Shown here: piece after piece, positions 1-12,500 of the stretch
How positions within the stretch are numbered: the stretch's first letter is position 1
Layout of the letters: every line of letters starts with the position of its first letter
Source of the DNA: Atherix ibis
Lineage: Eukaryota > Arthropoda > Insecta > Diptera > Athericidae
Reading direction: 5' to 3'
DNA length: 64,000 nucleotides
Assembly (NCBI GenBank): GCA_958298945.1
Contig: OY282606.1
Span: 78,169,622-78,233,621 of the forward strand
The notes under the pieces: generated by a model
What the model was told of the DNA's origin: nothing
Seen by the model: only the letters and a program-made list of their open reading frames with translations
Database searches by the model: none
Made by a program: the position numbers and the translations under genes

Positions 1-337
1 TGTCGGACGTCTCTTATATATAATAAGTACAGGAGGGTGTCTAGTATGATCTCTTGAAGTAATTCTGCTTTTATGTCTTTTATATTGTGATTTTATATGA
101 TAATCAAAATTGGAACATTGGGACATCTTGCTAGGAACACAGCTTAGGCTAAACTGGCACTTTTTTTTAGAAAATAAACCAAAAATATCGTTGTGAATAT
201 GAAAATTATGAGTAAAAAAATACTAGTCGTCTCTATCTACTTAAAGACCATATCATTATTTATTTATTTAAATATTACTAAACTAAATTTACTTACTGAA
301 ATTTAGAAAAAATAACCTTTCTAACAAGACTTTCCAT

Positions 338-1494
338 AGCTGTCAAAATTTCAGCTCGATCCATAGCGTAGGTCAATTTCTATCGTCGATTAAAGCTAAC
401 GACATTTATTTGTGCATAACAATGAAAAAAAGCGAGTTTAGGGCTGTCATCAAACATCTCCATTTGAAAGGCTTAAGCCCGAAAGAAATCAAAGCCGAGT
501 TGGATGCAGTTCATGGCACATCTGCACCTGTGTTTGCGACGGTTTACAATTGGGTGAATGAATTTAAACGTGGCCGTTCATCCACAAAAGATGAACATCG
601 TTCAGGACGCCCAGTTGAGGTGTCTACTCCTGAAATCATCGACAAAATCCACAATATGATTTTGAACGATCGACGAATTAAAGTGCGCGAATTAGTTGAG
701 GCCACGGGCATATCACAAGGTACAGTCGCTTCAATTTTGCATGAAAAATTGTCTGTGAAAAAAATTTCGGCAAGATGGGTGCCGCGTTTGCTCTCAGAGG
801 AGAATAAGCGTAATCGTGTAGTGGAAGAAACCTGGATACACTACTACACCACTTCGTCGATATGTCACTGTGGAAGAAACCTGGATACACTACTACACTC
901 CAGAAACGAAGAGTGGATTTTCAAGGGTGAACGGGCTCCGAAGAAGGCAAAAACTGTGCCATCGGCCGGCAAGGTGATGGCCACGGTCTTTTGGGATTCG
1001 CAGGGCATCATTTTTATCGACTACTTGTAAAAAGGAAAAACAATAACAGGAGCGTATTACGCGTCGTTATTGCAACGGTTGAGCTAGGAAATCAAAGAGA
1101 AACGCCCCCATCTGAAGAAGAAAAAAATCCTCTTGCATCAGGACAATGCACGTGTGCACACCTGCGCTGTTTCCATGGCCAAAATTGTGGAATTGAGAAT
1201 GGAATTGTTGCAGCATCCCGCTTATTCACCAGATTTGGCCCCGAGTGGCAATTTTCTTTTCCCCAATCTGAAGAAATGGCTTGGCGGACGACGGTTCACT
1301 TCCAACGAGGACGTCATTGCTCAAACGGATGAGTATTTTACAGAACTTCCGAAATCCTATGTTTTGGACGGGATAAAAATTTTGGAAAAACGGTTGGAAA
1401 AATGTATAGAGGGAGATGATGTTGAAAAATAAAATTTTTTTTTTTAAAACAGTTTTTTTCCATCTTTTTCTAAGGACTTATTGAACGACCCTCG
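338..1494 (+). mobile_element. Mariner element copy 1, 5'-truncated
   Basis: A mariner-family DNA transposon related to the copy at 34984-36318. The 3' terminal inverted repeat is intact (GAACGACCCTCG followed by a TA at 1495-1496), but no matching 5' TIR is present. Similarity to the other copy begins abruptly near 338 inside the 5' untranslated region, so the element is truncated and cannot be mobilised as a normal two-ended element. It ends about 50 bp before a 14-bp minisatellite. Family assignment comes from the transposase; the truncation point is seen by comparing the two copies. Confidence 0.9.
422..1432 (+). pseudogene. Broken mariner D34D transposase
   Basis: Reads from an ATG (MKKSEFRAVIKHLHL) through a helix-turn-helix region containing the conserved GRSSTKDEHRSGRPVEVS stretch, then through the DDD catalytic domain (HQDNARVHTC, YSPDLAPS, LKKWLGGRRF). 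Many lesions are visible against the copy at 35248. A local deletion plus short direct duplication lies at about 820-905. The first catalytic Asp is Glu (VEETW). Two Glu codons have become stops (TAA near 1028, TAG near 1087). The third catalytic Asp is Gly (APSGNF instead of APSDYF). It cannot encode an active transposase. Mariner transposases are normally about 345 residues and the preserved parts match that layout. Confidence 0.9.
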
Positions 1495-1540
1495 TATATA
1501 TAAAAATAAAAGATATTCCCTTACTTTTTAATTTATCAAT

Positions 1541-1873
1541 ATTCCCTTACCAACGGTAATTCATCAACGGCTACTCACCAACTGTCATTCACCAACAGTA
1601 ACTCACCAACGTTCTGTCACCAAGGTTCACTCACAAACAGCATTCACCAACATTCATTCATCAACGGTAATTCACCAACACTTACTCACCAACGTTCTCT
1701 CACTCACGTTCACTCACCAACATTCACTCACCAACGTTCACTCTCCAACAGTCCCACACAAACGCCCATTCACAAACGGTAATTTACCAATGATCACTCT
1801 CAAACTGTCATTTACCAACGGTGTCTCACCCACATTCACTCACCAACGGTCACTCACCAGCGGTAATTCACTC
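1541..1873. repeat. 14-bp minisatellite (TCACCAACGGTAAT-like)
   Basis: About 22 degenerate tandem copies of a 14-bp unit built on TCACCAAC followed by a variable six bases (GTTCAC, GGTAAT, AGTAAC). A few units are 13 or 15 bp. It begins about 50 bp after the 3' end of mariner copy 1. No open frame of interest runs through it. Confidence 0.85.
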
Positions 1874-1878
1874 TTTAT

Positions 1879-1941
1879 ATATATTATAATATTATTACTT
1901 AATTCTTTTATTGAGAATTAAGTAATAATATTATAATATAT
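1879..1941. repeat. Perfect 28-bp inverted repeat, 7-nt loop
   Basis: Arms 1879-1906 and 1914-1941 are exact reverse complements, separated by TTTATTG. The arms are AT-rich but carry the non-trivial block ACTTAATTCT/AGAATTAAGT. It directly follows the 14-bp minisatellite. Confidence 0.9.
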
Positions 1942-1944
1942 TAC

Positions 1945-3178
1945 ATGCTACTCTAAATGACGGGTTTTCGTGAAAAAATCTAAGAGTATAACTTAGATGG
2001 TGAAGCCAAAATGATTTACAATCAAGCGATATAAATTTAATTAACTACAACAAATAGTTTTGGAGATGGGGGAAAATAAATGGTACTTTGTAGATTCATC
2101 ATACTTAACGACTCTAGCCCCTTGAAGAGTTGAAACGCCTGCCACTTTCCTTTCATCTTCCAGAATTATTGTAACTAAGAAATCATTCCTAGGAATATTC
2201 AACCTGTTCGAATTTAACTTTTAAAAATCTCTCCAAGCGAAATAAGTTTCCACCTTTGAAAGTGTTAATTAAAATGTTTTTAAAGCAAAAAAAAACAACA
2301 TTTTTGTGGGTCTACCAGAATTTTCACCCATTTCGCTATGGTACAATTTTGGCGAACGATAGAATGTTATTTTGCAAAAATTTCAAATCATTTACTATAA
2401 TCAATTTAATTAATAATTAATTTTAACAACAGATCTAACATATTATAAAATCACTGAGTTTAATTGCAAATTTTAATGTACTTTTCATTTTATTATCAAT
2501 CATAAAATTGCACGACGCTCTTAAAGAGTTTCTATGCATTTCATTCTATTTGCTTCAATATGGCCACCTTTATTGTGTTTGTTGCATTGTGAATTTAGTA
2601 AATTTTCCTTGGATTTTATTGTGATTATGTATGTACGTAGATTGGTTAAAATTATTTCAGCTTCACGAACAAGGCACAAGGTTAATTGGAAAAAGTCATT
2701 TTTATATTGTGCGGAATTGTGCTGGGCAGTAAGTCCACCACGTACCCATAGTGTTCATAATTGTAAGAGGAATGCAATCAATGCAAATCGATTTAAGATA
2801 AACTCACCGGCATTGTTGATTATTTGAAATTCATTTATTTTTCAATATACAATAAAAAGAAAAAAAACATCTAATCTTAATTTGAAAATCTATAAATACA
2901 TAATTACAAAATTATACAATACAATAAAAAGCAGTATGCAAAAAATCAATAACATTAGTGGGGGGAGGAGGAGGAGAGTCTAAGTAATTCGTTTAGAAGA
3001 ATTGAAATGATTTCTGTTTTGTTCTTATACACAAATTATACAATACTATTTCGCTCGATCTTTTGTATAATTTATAGTTTTTAATTTTTCTTAAATTTTT
3101 TCTTTTTTTTATTGGTTTTTTTCTTCAAATAATTTACTAATGTTAAAGGTCCAAAGTAAGAAAAACTAATTAACTTTA
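1945..3178. other. AT-rich intergenic sequence, no gene seen
   Basis: No protein family or RNA gene is recognised. A 97-codon open frame at 2534-2827 (+) has no recognisable domain and unremarkable composition, so it is not called. The stretch lies downstream of the cuticular protein gene on the minus strand and probably contains its 3' untranslated region. Confidence 0.5.
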
Positions 3179-3568
3179 TTAGTATTGGTACTGAGGCTGT
3201 GGAGCGGATTTCTCTGATTGTCTGTATTGTACCGGGCTTGGAGCCTGTGCCAAATATTGTTGTTGTGCTGGTCGTGCGTGCTGCAGGAGTTGTTGCTGTG
3301 GTGCTGGTCGTCCGTGCTGCAGGAGTTGTTGCTGTGGTGGTGCAGGGGTTGGGAATTTAATAACAATATCGGTTGGCTCGCGAATAACCTCGGCCTTGAA
3401 ACCTTCTTTGGGATCAGCTGTGTATTTGACAGTTCGGATAAATCCATCAGCATCAACGACGGAATAGCTTCCTTTGATCACGTTGCCATCACGAACTTCC
3501 TTACGATTTTGGTAATTGGTGAATTCATCATCCTTAACATCGAAACCGAATTGGTATGATGGGTTTGA
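3179..3568 (-). CDS. Cuticular protein exon 4: RR domain and C-terminus
   Basis: Starts after a TTTCAG acceptor with SNPSYQFGFD and ends with PQPQYQY and TAA. It holds the whole Rebers-Riddiford domain plus a Gln-rich tail (130 codons including the stop). The in-frame bases upstream of 3568 are intron and not coding. Confidence 0.93.
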   Translation of the reverse strand, partial: SNPSYQFGFDVKDDEFTNYQNRKEVRDGNVIKGSYSVVDADGFIRTVKYTADPKEGFKAEVIREPTDIVIKFPTPAPPQQQLLQHGRPAPQQQLLQHARPAQQQYLAQAPSPVQYRQSEKSAPQPQYQY

Positions 3569-6500
3569 CTGAAAGAATTTCAAAAATACTATTAATTGTG
3601 AACATATTTTTTTTTGTAAAAAATATTTTTTAAGTTAGAAGTTTTCCACGAAATATTTTTATAGTAGTTTAACATGAAAATAAAGAATTAATTGTGAAAG
3701 TTTAAAGTTAGTACTGAATAAACAGCTTAAGTTTCTTTTGAAAAATTATTTGCTGGCATTACACGCATTGTCTTTTAATGTGGCGTATTCGTGGAGAATT
3801 GCGACAAGTTCGCTTAGGACATCGCGGCTCCAAATGGCTTACTATTTACAATTCTATACAAATGTTACATAAAATGATAGCAATTTTATTGGCATTAAAC
3901 CAAAAAGTAAACTATCGAATTTAAAGTATATTTAATGATTATATAGGGTGTCCCAAAGAACACATAAGATTTTAATTATGCGCCAATCGTGGCAGGTGAC
4001 AGTTCACGTTTATAAAAAAAAGAGCAACAGACAAAAGAACAACGCGCTTTCTTCTACAGTTCGCAATTTTCGTACAAAATATTGCCGAAATAGTGATTTA
4101 ACTTCATCAACTATAAAGAGTTTAATTAAAAAAGTGAATTTAAATATTCTGGCCGTCCTCAAACAAGCCGTTAAACACAAAACATTGGGGCACTTCATGA
4201 GTGTGTTGCCCAGAGACCAGGAACATCAATTTGGCGCCGTGGTCATGATCTGGATATTTTGAGAAGCTCCATATAGTATATTCTCACGAAAGATTTGCAT
4301 CTCCATGCCTACGAAGGTCAAAACTGAAGCCTATTGATCACGCACAGCAAATAGAGTTCGTTGAATGGATTATGGAACAATAAAAAGTGATTTAAAAAAA
4401 AATTATCTTCAGCAATGAGGCTCATTTTGATCGTGATGGCTTGATTAAACGACAAAATTATCATATTTGGAGTTCAGAAAATCCCTGAGTGCTTGTTGAG
4501 CAACAAAGCATCCACAACCTGTTCCTGTTTGGTGCGGATTTTCGGCTGGAGGCATCATCGAACCATTCTTCTTCGAAAGTGCATGTGGTTTCAACAAAAC
4601 GGAGCCACATGCCATACAGCCCGAGAAACAATTTCATTAACATTATTTCTTGCATGAATTTTGGAACACCCTTTCTTTAATTTATAATAAAATTTATTAT
4701 TATATCAGTTAAACGGATTAAAGAATATTGCTTTTGATTAAAAATAAATTTTTTCTCAAAATTAAATACAAAGTTTAGTAGTTAGTTTAGGCATTTGGAA
4801 AAATTCCTAATATTAGATTAAACTATTTTGTAGAAGCCTACATTATTATTAATTTTCATTTTTTATGATTCAATAATAATAATTTTCATAAGTTCACGTT
4901 AAAAAATTAAATATGTGCGCATAAAAAATTTAATAAATCAAAAAATCCTTTATGTAGAAGAAATTATTTGGAAGTTTTAAAAGGATAATAATTAAAATTA
5001 TTTATGCTCCTTCAAAATATTTTCATAGATTTCCGGTTAATGAAAATATTTATTAATTGATAAAAATAGTTATAGCAGCATGTAAGTTTTATTGAAAATA
5101 ATTGCGGGAGAAGTTATTTCTTCTCTTAATTGAATAACTGCTTGTGGCTCTAAGCAAAAGTCTATATTATTTTTTAAGTTAAAAAGTGTTCCACGCTCAA
5201 AATATTTATTTTTAAAAAAATTTTACTAAATAAAGATCTTTTTAAATAGAGTGCTATCATTCTTATATGCTTGTAATTTGCTATAATCACCATTTATTTA
5301 TAAGGAGTAATACGATTCAATAATGCGTCAAGAGATTGCAATTTTGCCAAATACGAGATTTTGTAAAAAAAATATCATCTTCAGTGCCGAAGCGCATTTG
5401 ATAAATTTGGAATAAAAACAAGCAAATTTGGGCCTACGTAAACAAGCAAATTTGTTGAATCTGGGATAACCAACAACCACAAAAGTTCCAGAAGTTTCCT
5501 TTGAATTCCGAAAAATTTACTGTCTGGTGTGGATTTTTAATGGCCGGCATCATGGAGCCGTACTGCTGTTGAAATGAGGCTTGCCCGAAAAGTATCGACC
5601 GATGATAACATATTATTTTGGCCTCAATTGGACGATATGGACTTTGAAAATATTCGGTTCCGATAGGAGGCAACTTTCCCCGTCCCGTTATTTCGATACA
5701 AGCTGATGTCAGCTGGCAGCCAAGATCGTGCGATTTAACACAATTCCACTTTTTTTCTATGAGGCTATGTTAAATCAATGGCTTAGACGACGTTAAATCA
5801 ATGGTAAATGCCAATTAACTGACAATACTTTTCGAGCCGAAGAATAACATCATTCAAGCCACCGATTAGATTCATCCTGATTTATGCGGAAGGGCTATCC
5901 AAAATCTGACTTCTCAGATCACCACCTACCTTACTAGCAAACGAGGCCGTGGATGGTATTTTAACGGTGTTATTTTTAAATAATAATGGTATCTAATTTT
6001 TTAATAAATAATAAAATTGTTCACCTAAAATGCTTTTGTAAAATAAAATATTGACTAGAAATGCGTTTTGTTAAAAATTGGAATTAATGATTGCATTTTG
6101 AACAAATTTTTTTCTTGTCCAATTAATAATTTTTGTACAAATTATTAAATGTAAAATCTCCACCGACTATTAACTCTTTTAATAATTATAGCATTAACTC
6201 TGATTGCACGTATCCAGTCGAAGCGATATTTCTTGTCCCACATAATAACTGACCATTTATTTATATTCGTCTATTGAATAATTCTCCAATATTATTAATA
6301 GCAATAATATTTTTTTTATATTTTCTATCTACCTTTAATATAAAAATTGAAGTTGGCTTTCAAGAAGAAGAAAAATATTTCTTATTGAATCCAAATAATT
6401 TCATAGTGATATCATTAAAAGGGGAAAGAAACTTGAATAAATATTAAAGTTTTTTTTTTAACAGATAAAACTGAGTTGAAAAGTTGATCTGAATTTCATT

Positions 6501-9500
6501 TGAATGCATCGGAATGCCTTTTTCTGGATTATTATATAAAATCAATTACGATATGAAAAGTACTTGAAATATTCACGTCCGTCCCCGCAGTCGATAGCGT
6601 TGACTTTTTTGATCGTACGAGTACTTAAAGAGTTATTAACGAAAATTTTTCTCTATGGCCATAAATAAAAGCCGGTGTATGACTACAGATTCGTTAGGCT
6701 ACTTCATCTTTTAAATCAGCTTACTTTCTTATACGTTACACCATTTGGATCACTTCACTTTCGCATATACGAGAATTACGAAATAATCCGGTGGCCATGT
6801 AGAAAGGTTTATTGAACCACTCGATTAGCTCACTGAGTTGAGATAGTATGGGACTGTTCGAAGCAAAAATAAATTGGACGCGAAGATAAAATGGCTTTTA
6901 TCATTATCCACCCACAATTTGTTGATTCCTTTTATTGTGATATTAAAATAGAAACCTTGGACGTTTTTCTTTTCTTTTCCAAAGTTACATCATTATTTGA
7001 CTAACCTTTTCGATGCATTGCTACTGACCTTCGGGGTGATTATAAAAACCTTCATCAGCTATTATGGATAATTTCCATACGTTACATCCTATATTTATAG
7101 AGATGGGAAGATAAATCCCTCTAGCCTTTATGGATGTGAACAGTCTGGACAAGGGCTTATTTAAAGTCCACAATAGTTTGAACAAGTTTGCCTGTAGGCA
7201 GTGAAGCAATTTCGAAAATTGATCTTATTAACTTTCACCAAGTTGTGCTTTGAACCAGTTTCAGTTCTTCGATGACAAAATGCACAAAAGTATGACCGCA
7301 ATACACGCTACTAGAAGAGTAACAAATCCAACTAATATTTTCATGTTTACTTTCATTAAATTTCATTTCATTTCAAGTCAAGACTATTAACGATTTTCAT
7401 TTTGAAATTACGGCGTTGGCCGCATTTTTTAGCAGCTTCACTATCGTCACGTACAAAAGTAGTTACGGCTAGGAATACACATTCATATGTGGTATTTATC
7501 TCATACTTTGTACACATTCGACATGCGACATAAATTTAATATTACAAGATCGCATATCAATTACATGATATAACTTGTATGACTTAGTTAAGCCAGATTA
7601 AGACCTTTTCACATCATAGCGTGGAATATTTTCAAAAAATAATCCCTCTCACCTTAAATAACGTAACCGAATAGATTTGATCTAAGAAATGAATCGGCAA
7701 ATTTTACAGAAATGTTCATTTTACTTTGTAAGGGGAGTTTTAGGGTGAATGTTATGAAAAGTAGTTAAAATTTTTGACTTACTTTCATGGATACTTCTGT
7801 AATAATCAAAAAAGCCATGCAAGTCCTAGTAAAATTTTATGTTTTTTTAAACAATTTTCTTGAAAAGAAAATTTCAAATTTTCTTTAGGGTTGTGTTCTT
7901 TTAAAGGGTGTCCGAGAATTCCCGCAAGAATTAATTTTAACATGGAATAATTGGATTGTTTCTTGGGCTGTATGGCATGTGGCTCCGGTTTGTAAAAACC
8001 ATATGTCTTCCACATCCATATCTTGCAATTTAGATATAAAAAGCGGGATTATCATATACCGATAGCGCGCACTATTAACGGTTATTGCCTGACCAGTTGT
8101 ATTTTTGAAGAAAAAAGGTCCGATGATGCCTCGAGCATAAAATCCGCACCAAACAGTAACACGTTGTAGATGCAATTATTGCTCAACAATCGCTCATAAA
8201 TTTTATGAACTCCAAATGCGATAATTTTGTCGGTTAACCAAGCCATCAAGATGAAGCAGAGCCCCATCGCTGAAGATAATTTTGTTTGAAAAATCAGCAT
8301 CCACTTGTTGTTGTTCCATAATCCATTCAACAAACTCCATTAGCTGTGCGTGATCAGTATGATTCAGTTCTTGAGTCAATTGAGAATACGTTGTAGAGAG
8401 CTTCTCGAAATACCGAATTGACGTTCCCGGACTCTCGGCAACACTCTCACGAACTGCTTCAATGTTTTATGTTAAAGGGTGTCTAGAGTGCTTAAGATCA
8501 CTAATTGATCATGTCTTCCTAAATTTTTTAATTAATCTCTTCAAAATTCTAGTTAAATCACTATTTCGACCATATTTTGTACGATAATAGCGAACTGTGG
8601 CTTCCAAACCCTAATTACTTTTAAAATATTGCTCAATAATGAAAAGAAAATTCAAATCTTACGGGTTATTTGGGACATCCTATAGTAACTAAATTTATAG
8701 CCTTTAGTGTAATATATAAGTTTTTAGGATAAATATAAGTTTTTAGGATAAATTCACTCTTTAATTAATATTGTTATTGTGTGAAAATATAAAATTTTGT
8801 TGCTCTGTTTGAAATAAAATTATTAGGATTCTAAATTTAATTAGTAATATTTTATTTACCACTTTGCAAAAAATAAGGGATCTTGTTGGTTTGAGTTTTG
8901 ATATTGAAATTTACACGTTTTATAAAAGCATAAAAAAAAAGTTTTTGTTTACATGTTCCGTATTAGTCAATTTAATAATAGTAATTATTATTTAAATCCT
9001 AATTTTTAATACAAAAAATCCTATTAAGATAAAGTTGAAAAATAAAATTGCAAAAGAAATGATAGGAAAAATAGTCTTAAGTCCTTTCAGAAGGATTTCA
9101 AATAGAAGAAATAAGGATAATTTCTTTATGCCACCTAATTTTTTTCGGTTAACGTTTAGCATAATTTATATAATTTCTTATGACGACGGTTTAAAAAGTT
9201 CTCGTTCTACGTTGTAATAATTGGCGCTACTATCGATAGGAATTTGTTTTTTTGATAATTTTAGTACTACCCTTGAATTAGCATACGCGAAGAATGTACA
9301 AAAAATAGTGACAACTTCTGAAATAATTTAATAAGGTACAACTGATGCTAGACGATGGGAGAATCAAAATACGCGAGAACTCATGTTGAAGGCGAAAAAA
9401 AAGTCACCCGGGCTTAAAATTCAATAGAATTCGAATTTGAGAAGTTAAAAATATAAACTCCTGATATATATTGATTATATTCGAAAGAATTGGGTCCACC

Positions 9501-12500
9501 CATTCTTGAAAATAATAATTTTAGCGAAACAAGTATTCTAAAGAACTTCGAAAAGCTATCACAGATAAGGAATAATGCCCCTTGGACCGATATTGGAATA
9601 AATGTGTCGACTTATATAGAGAAGACATCGAAGAAAAAATGATAATTACCGTTTTTTATTGTCAGGCTGAGAACTTTTCGAACAGCCCCTGTCTTATACC
9701 TTAAGAAGATTTTTACTCAGAAAACTTTCGATTTATTATCAGTTATAATATTTTTCTATGTAACAGTGTCTAAGTAATTCTTTAAAACATGATCTGGTTT
9801 TTTCTGGGGTACTCAGATAGAAGTTACTTTTTTAATAAGATGTAGTCAAATTGGCGGAACTTCATAGTATGCTTTATAATTTAGCTTTTTCCTTTGGTAA
9901 TGATAAATCAAAATAAAAAAAAAACAAAATTTCAGAAGATTTAATAGTGAAACGCTGTGTAAAGCATATTGAATTAGTTGCAGAAACTTCCGTGGAAAAA
10001 GTGGAATTTATCATCGAACTTGTTAAATTTCTTATTGCCCGATTAATGGAATTGACAGCGATTGCTGCATGGGAAAAGTTGAGTTAACTGACCTTGCACT
10101 TTCACAATTCAATTTCCTTCCGGTGATGATGATTCGCTTACTCTTCTGCAACAAACATATACACCGCAATTTAAAGATAGTTGATTCAAACTGCAAACGA
10201 TTCAATTCTGTCTGCACGAATCATCGTTTAACATCGCTTTTCATTTAATAAGATTCCATTCCACCTGATTGCATTCCAGTTCATTTCAGATTTGGATAGA
10301 TTTCTTGCATGATCTCAACGTAACCATGACCATGCATGCAATGAACTGCGAATCCAGTTGTTTGTACGGTAAAACTATAACAGCTGTTTAACGTCATTCA
10401 TTATAATCATACACACCGTAGTATGGTCAGAGTAGAGTGGACTGACTGTTAGAGCAGAAAGTAGATTTACTTCAGACAGTAAACTTTTGTGGTCAATTAA
10501 ATTTGCTTCTTGTTTCATTTCATTTTTTTTTAAAATCTTTTCTTACTTTACATAAGGTGAGCATTCGTTTAAACAAAACAAAACAAAGAAAGTAAAAATG
10601 AAATTGCAAAAATTCATATAACGCGAACTCGTGTTAACAATAAAATACTCGTAAAATGGCAGCAAGTGTTACAGGTTTTTTGACCGATCAATTGGTTTAA
10701 CGGATAATTAACCCATCCGCTGATCAATCTGAGTCAATCAATTATCACAACCGTAAATGGTTGTATAGAAATCAACGAAAACATGATATTGGAAGAAATT
10801 GGAAAATAGTAAAATTCCACTGTCTACTTACATCGTATTCCTCAGGCTCTTCCTGATTCAATTTTTTGCCTTGTGGTTGGTATTCTGGTGGGGCACGATG
10901 GACTTGTTTGATTGGTGTTGGTTTGTATGCAATTTGCTGAGGTTGTGGCTGAGGCTGTGGCTGAGGTGCGGATTGCACATAGCGAATCTATAAAAAAAAT
11001 ATTTTTATTTGAAATTATAAATTTATATTAACTTTTTCTGAGAAGAATACAAATTATGTCCAATATTTGACAACATAAATTCGCAATTCTAAACATATCT
11101 TTTATAATATTCGGTAAAGGTTGTCTATTAGCTACATTTTAGTATAAGAAATAATTACACATTTACTAAAATGTTATTTGTGTTATTTTTTATTGTTTGG
11201 AGAATTATTACCCATTATTAAGTAAAAACTAATCAAAATATTCGTCGTATTTATGAAAATTTGTTGTTTTTTAAAAATAAAATATTAAAAACTGTTTAGA
11301 AAATTTTATTTAAAAGCAAAAAAAAAAGGAATCTTTGATATCAAATTAAAAATCTTAAATATTTAAATTTTTTTTACAGGAATTCCAAAAAAATAAGATC
11401 AAGTTTTGTAAAAGTATTTGTAAAAATTTATTAAAAAAATCATAAATTTTTATTAATAATTGATAAATTTAATCAAAAGTTTAGATTCTTTTTTGGTTAC
11501 TATTGGGAGGTGCCTTTTTATGTTAAAAAAAACATAAATTTACAGTAATACGAAATAAAAGTAAATTATTATGATTTATAATTACTATTTAATAAAAATT
11601 TGATAGTGGAAGTCCAATATTTTTATATATTAAATTTGATAAAAATAAATATTATTAAAAATTACGTATAATCAAATTATAAATTATTTTCAGACACAAC
11701 TCGAAAATTATAGTTAATATTTTTTATTTTTGCCAAAAACTGCAAATTTGAATACTTATTTTCGATAAGCAAAAATAGATAAAAATTAATAATTATTTCT
11801 TGAAAAAAATCTTTACAAAAACCATTAAAAAGAAATATTTAAATTTTCTAGAAAGTAAAAAATTACTATTCTCTAAATTTGGAAAAATAAAACATTTTCA
11901 ATAAAATAGGGCATTTTTTTTAGAAATAAATAGGAATTCATTATTATTAATTTAAAAAAAAATTAGTTGCAATTTCACAAATTTTTGTTAAAGTTTGAAA
12001 AGTTTTCGTTTCAAAAAAGGATTTAATTAATATATGAACTAAAATCTGTGCAAATCATTCTTTTTACTTCCAATGGACTTTTTGGAAATGAAAATTTGAA
12101 TAGCAGAAAAGTTGAATTGAATTTAACAAGCAAAATTTCATGGTAATTTTATTAGTAAAATTCCTCATTAAAATTCCGAAGATTATCAATAATTTGAATC
12201 ACATTTTTATATAAAACTTAAATCGATAATAATTGCACAAAAACCGAATTTAATAAAGTTGAAAGTGTTTTTTTCATTCCACTTCAATTGATTGGTGATA
12301 AACAGTATTGTTTCTTATAAAGAATTTCACCTTAATGTGAAAAAAACAACTAATCGAAAAATTCACTTTGATTCACCAAAACTATAAATAATTCATAATC
12401 GCACACGATTTAATTTAAATCAATTTGATCTGCAATGAATGGCGATTGGAAAAGCGCCTAATTTTTTGTGGAACACTTTCGTTATTTCTGCACGAATAGT

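Noticed and set aside
1541..1873. Repeats resembling a CRISPR array
   Set aside because: Units are contiguous 14-mers without spacers, degenerate, in an insect genome with no cas genes.
2534..2827. 97-codon plus-strand frame
   Set aside because: No recognisable domain, ordinary chance length for AT-rich DNA with permissive start, no transcript signals.
3218..3559. Long plus-strand frame opposite the cuticular RR exon
   Set aside because: Antisense shadow of the real exon on the minus strand.
7260..7365. Hydrophobic mini-frame on the minus strand (MKVNMKILVGFVTLL…)
   Set aside because: About 31 codons with an immediate stop, no promoter or splice partner; hydrophobic runs are common in T-rich DNA.
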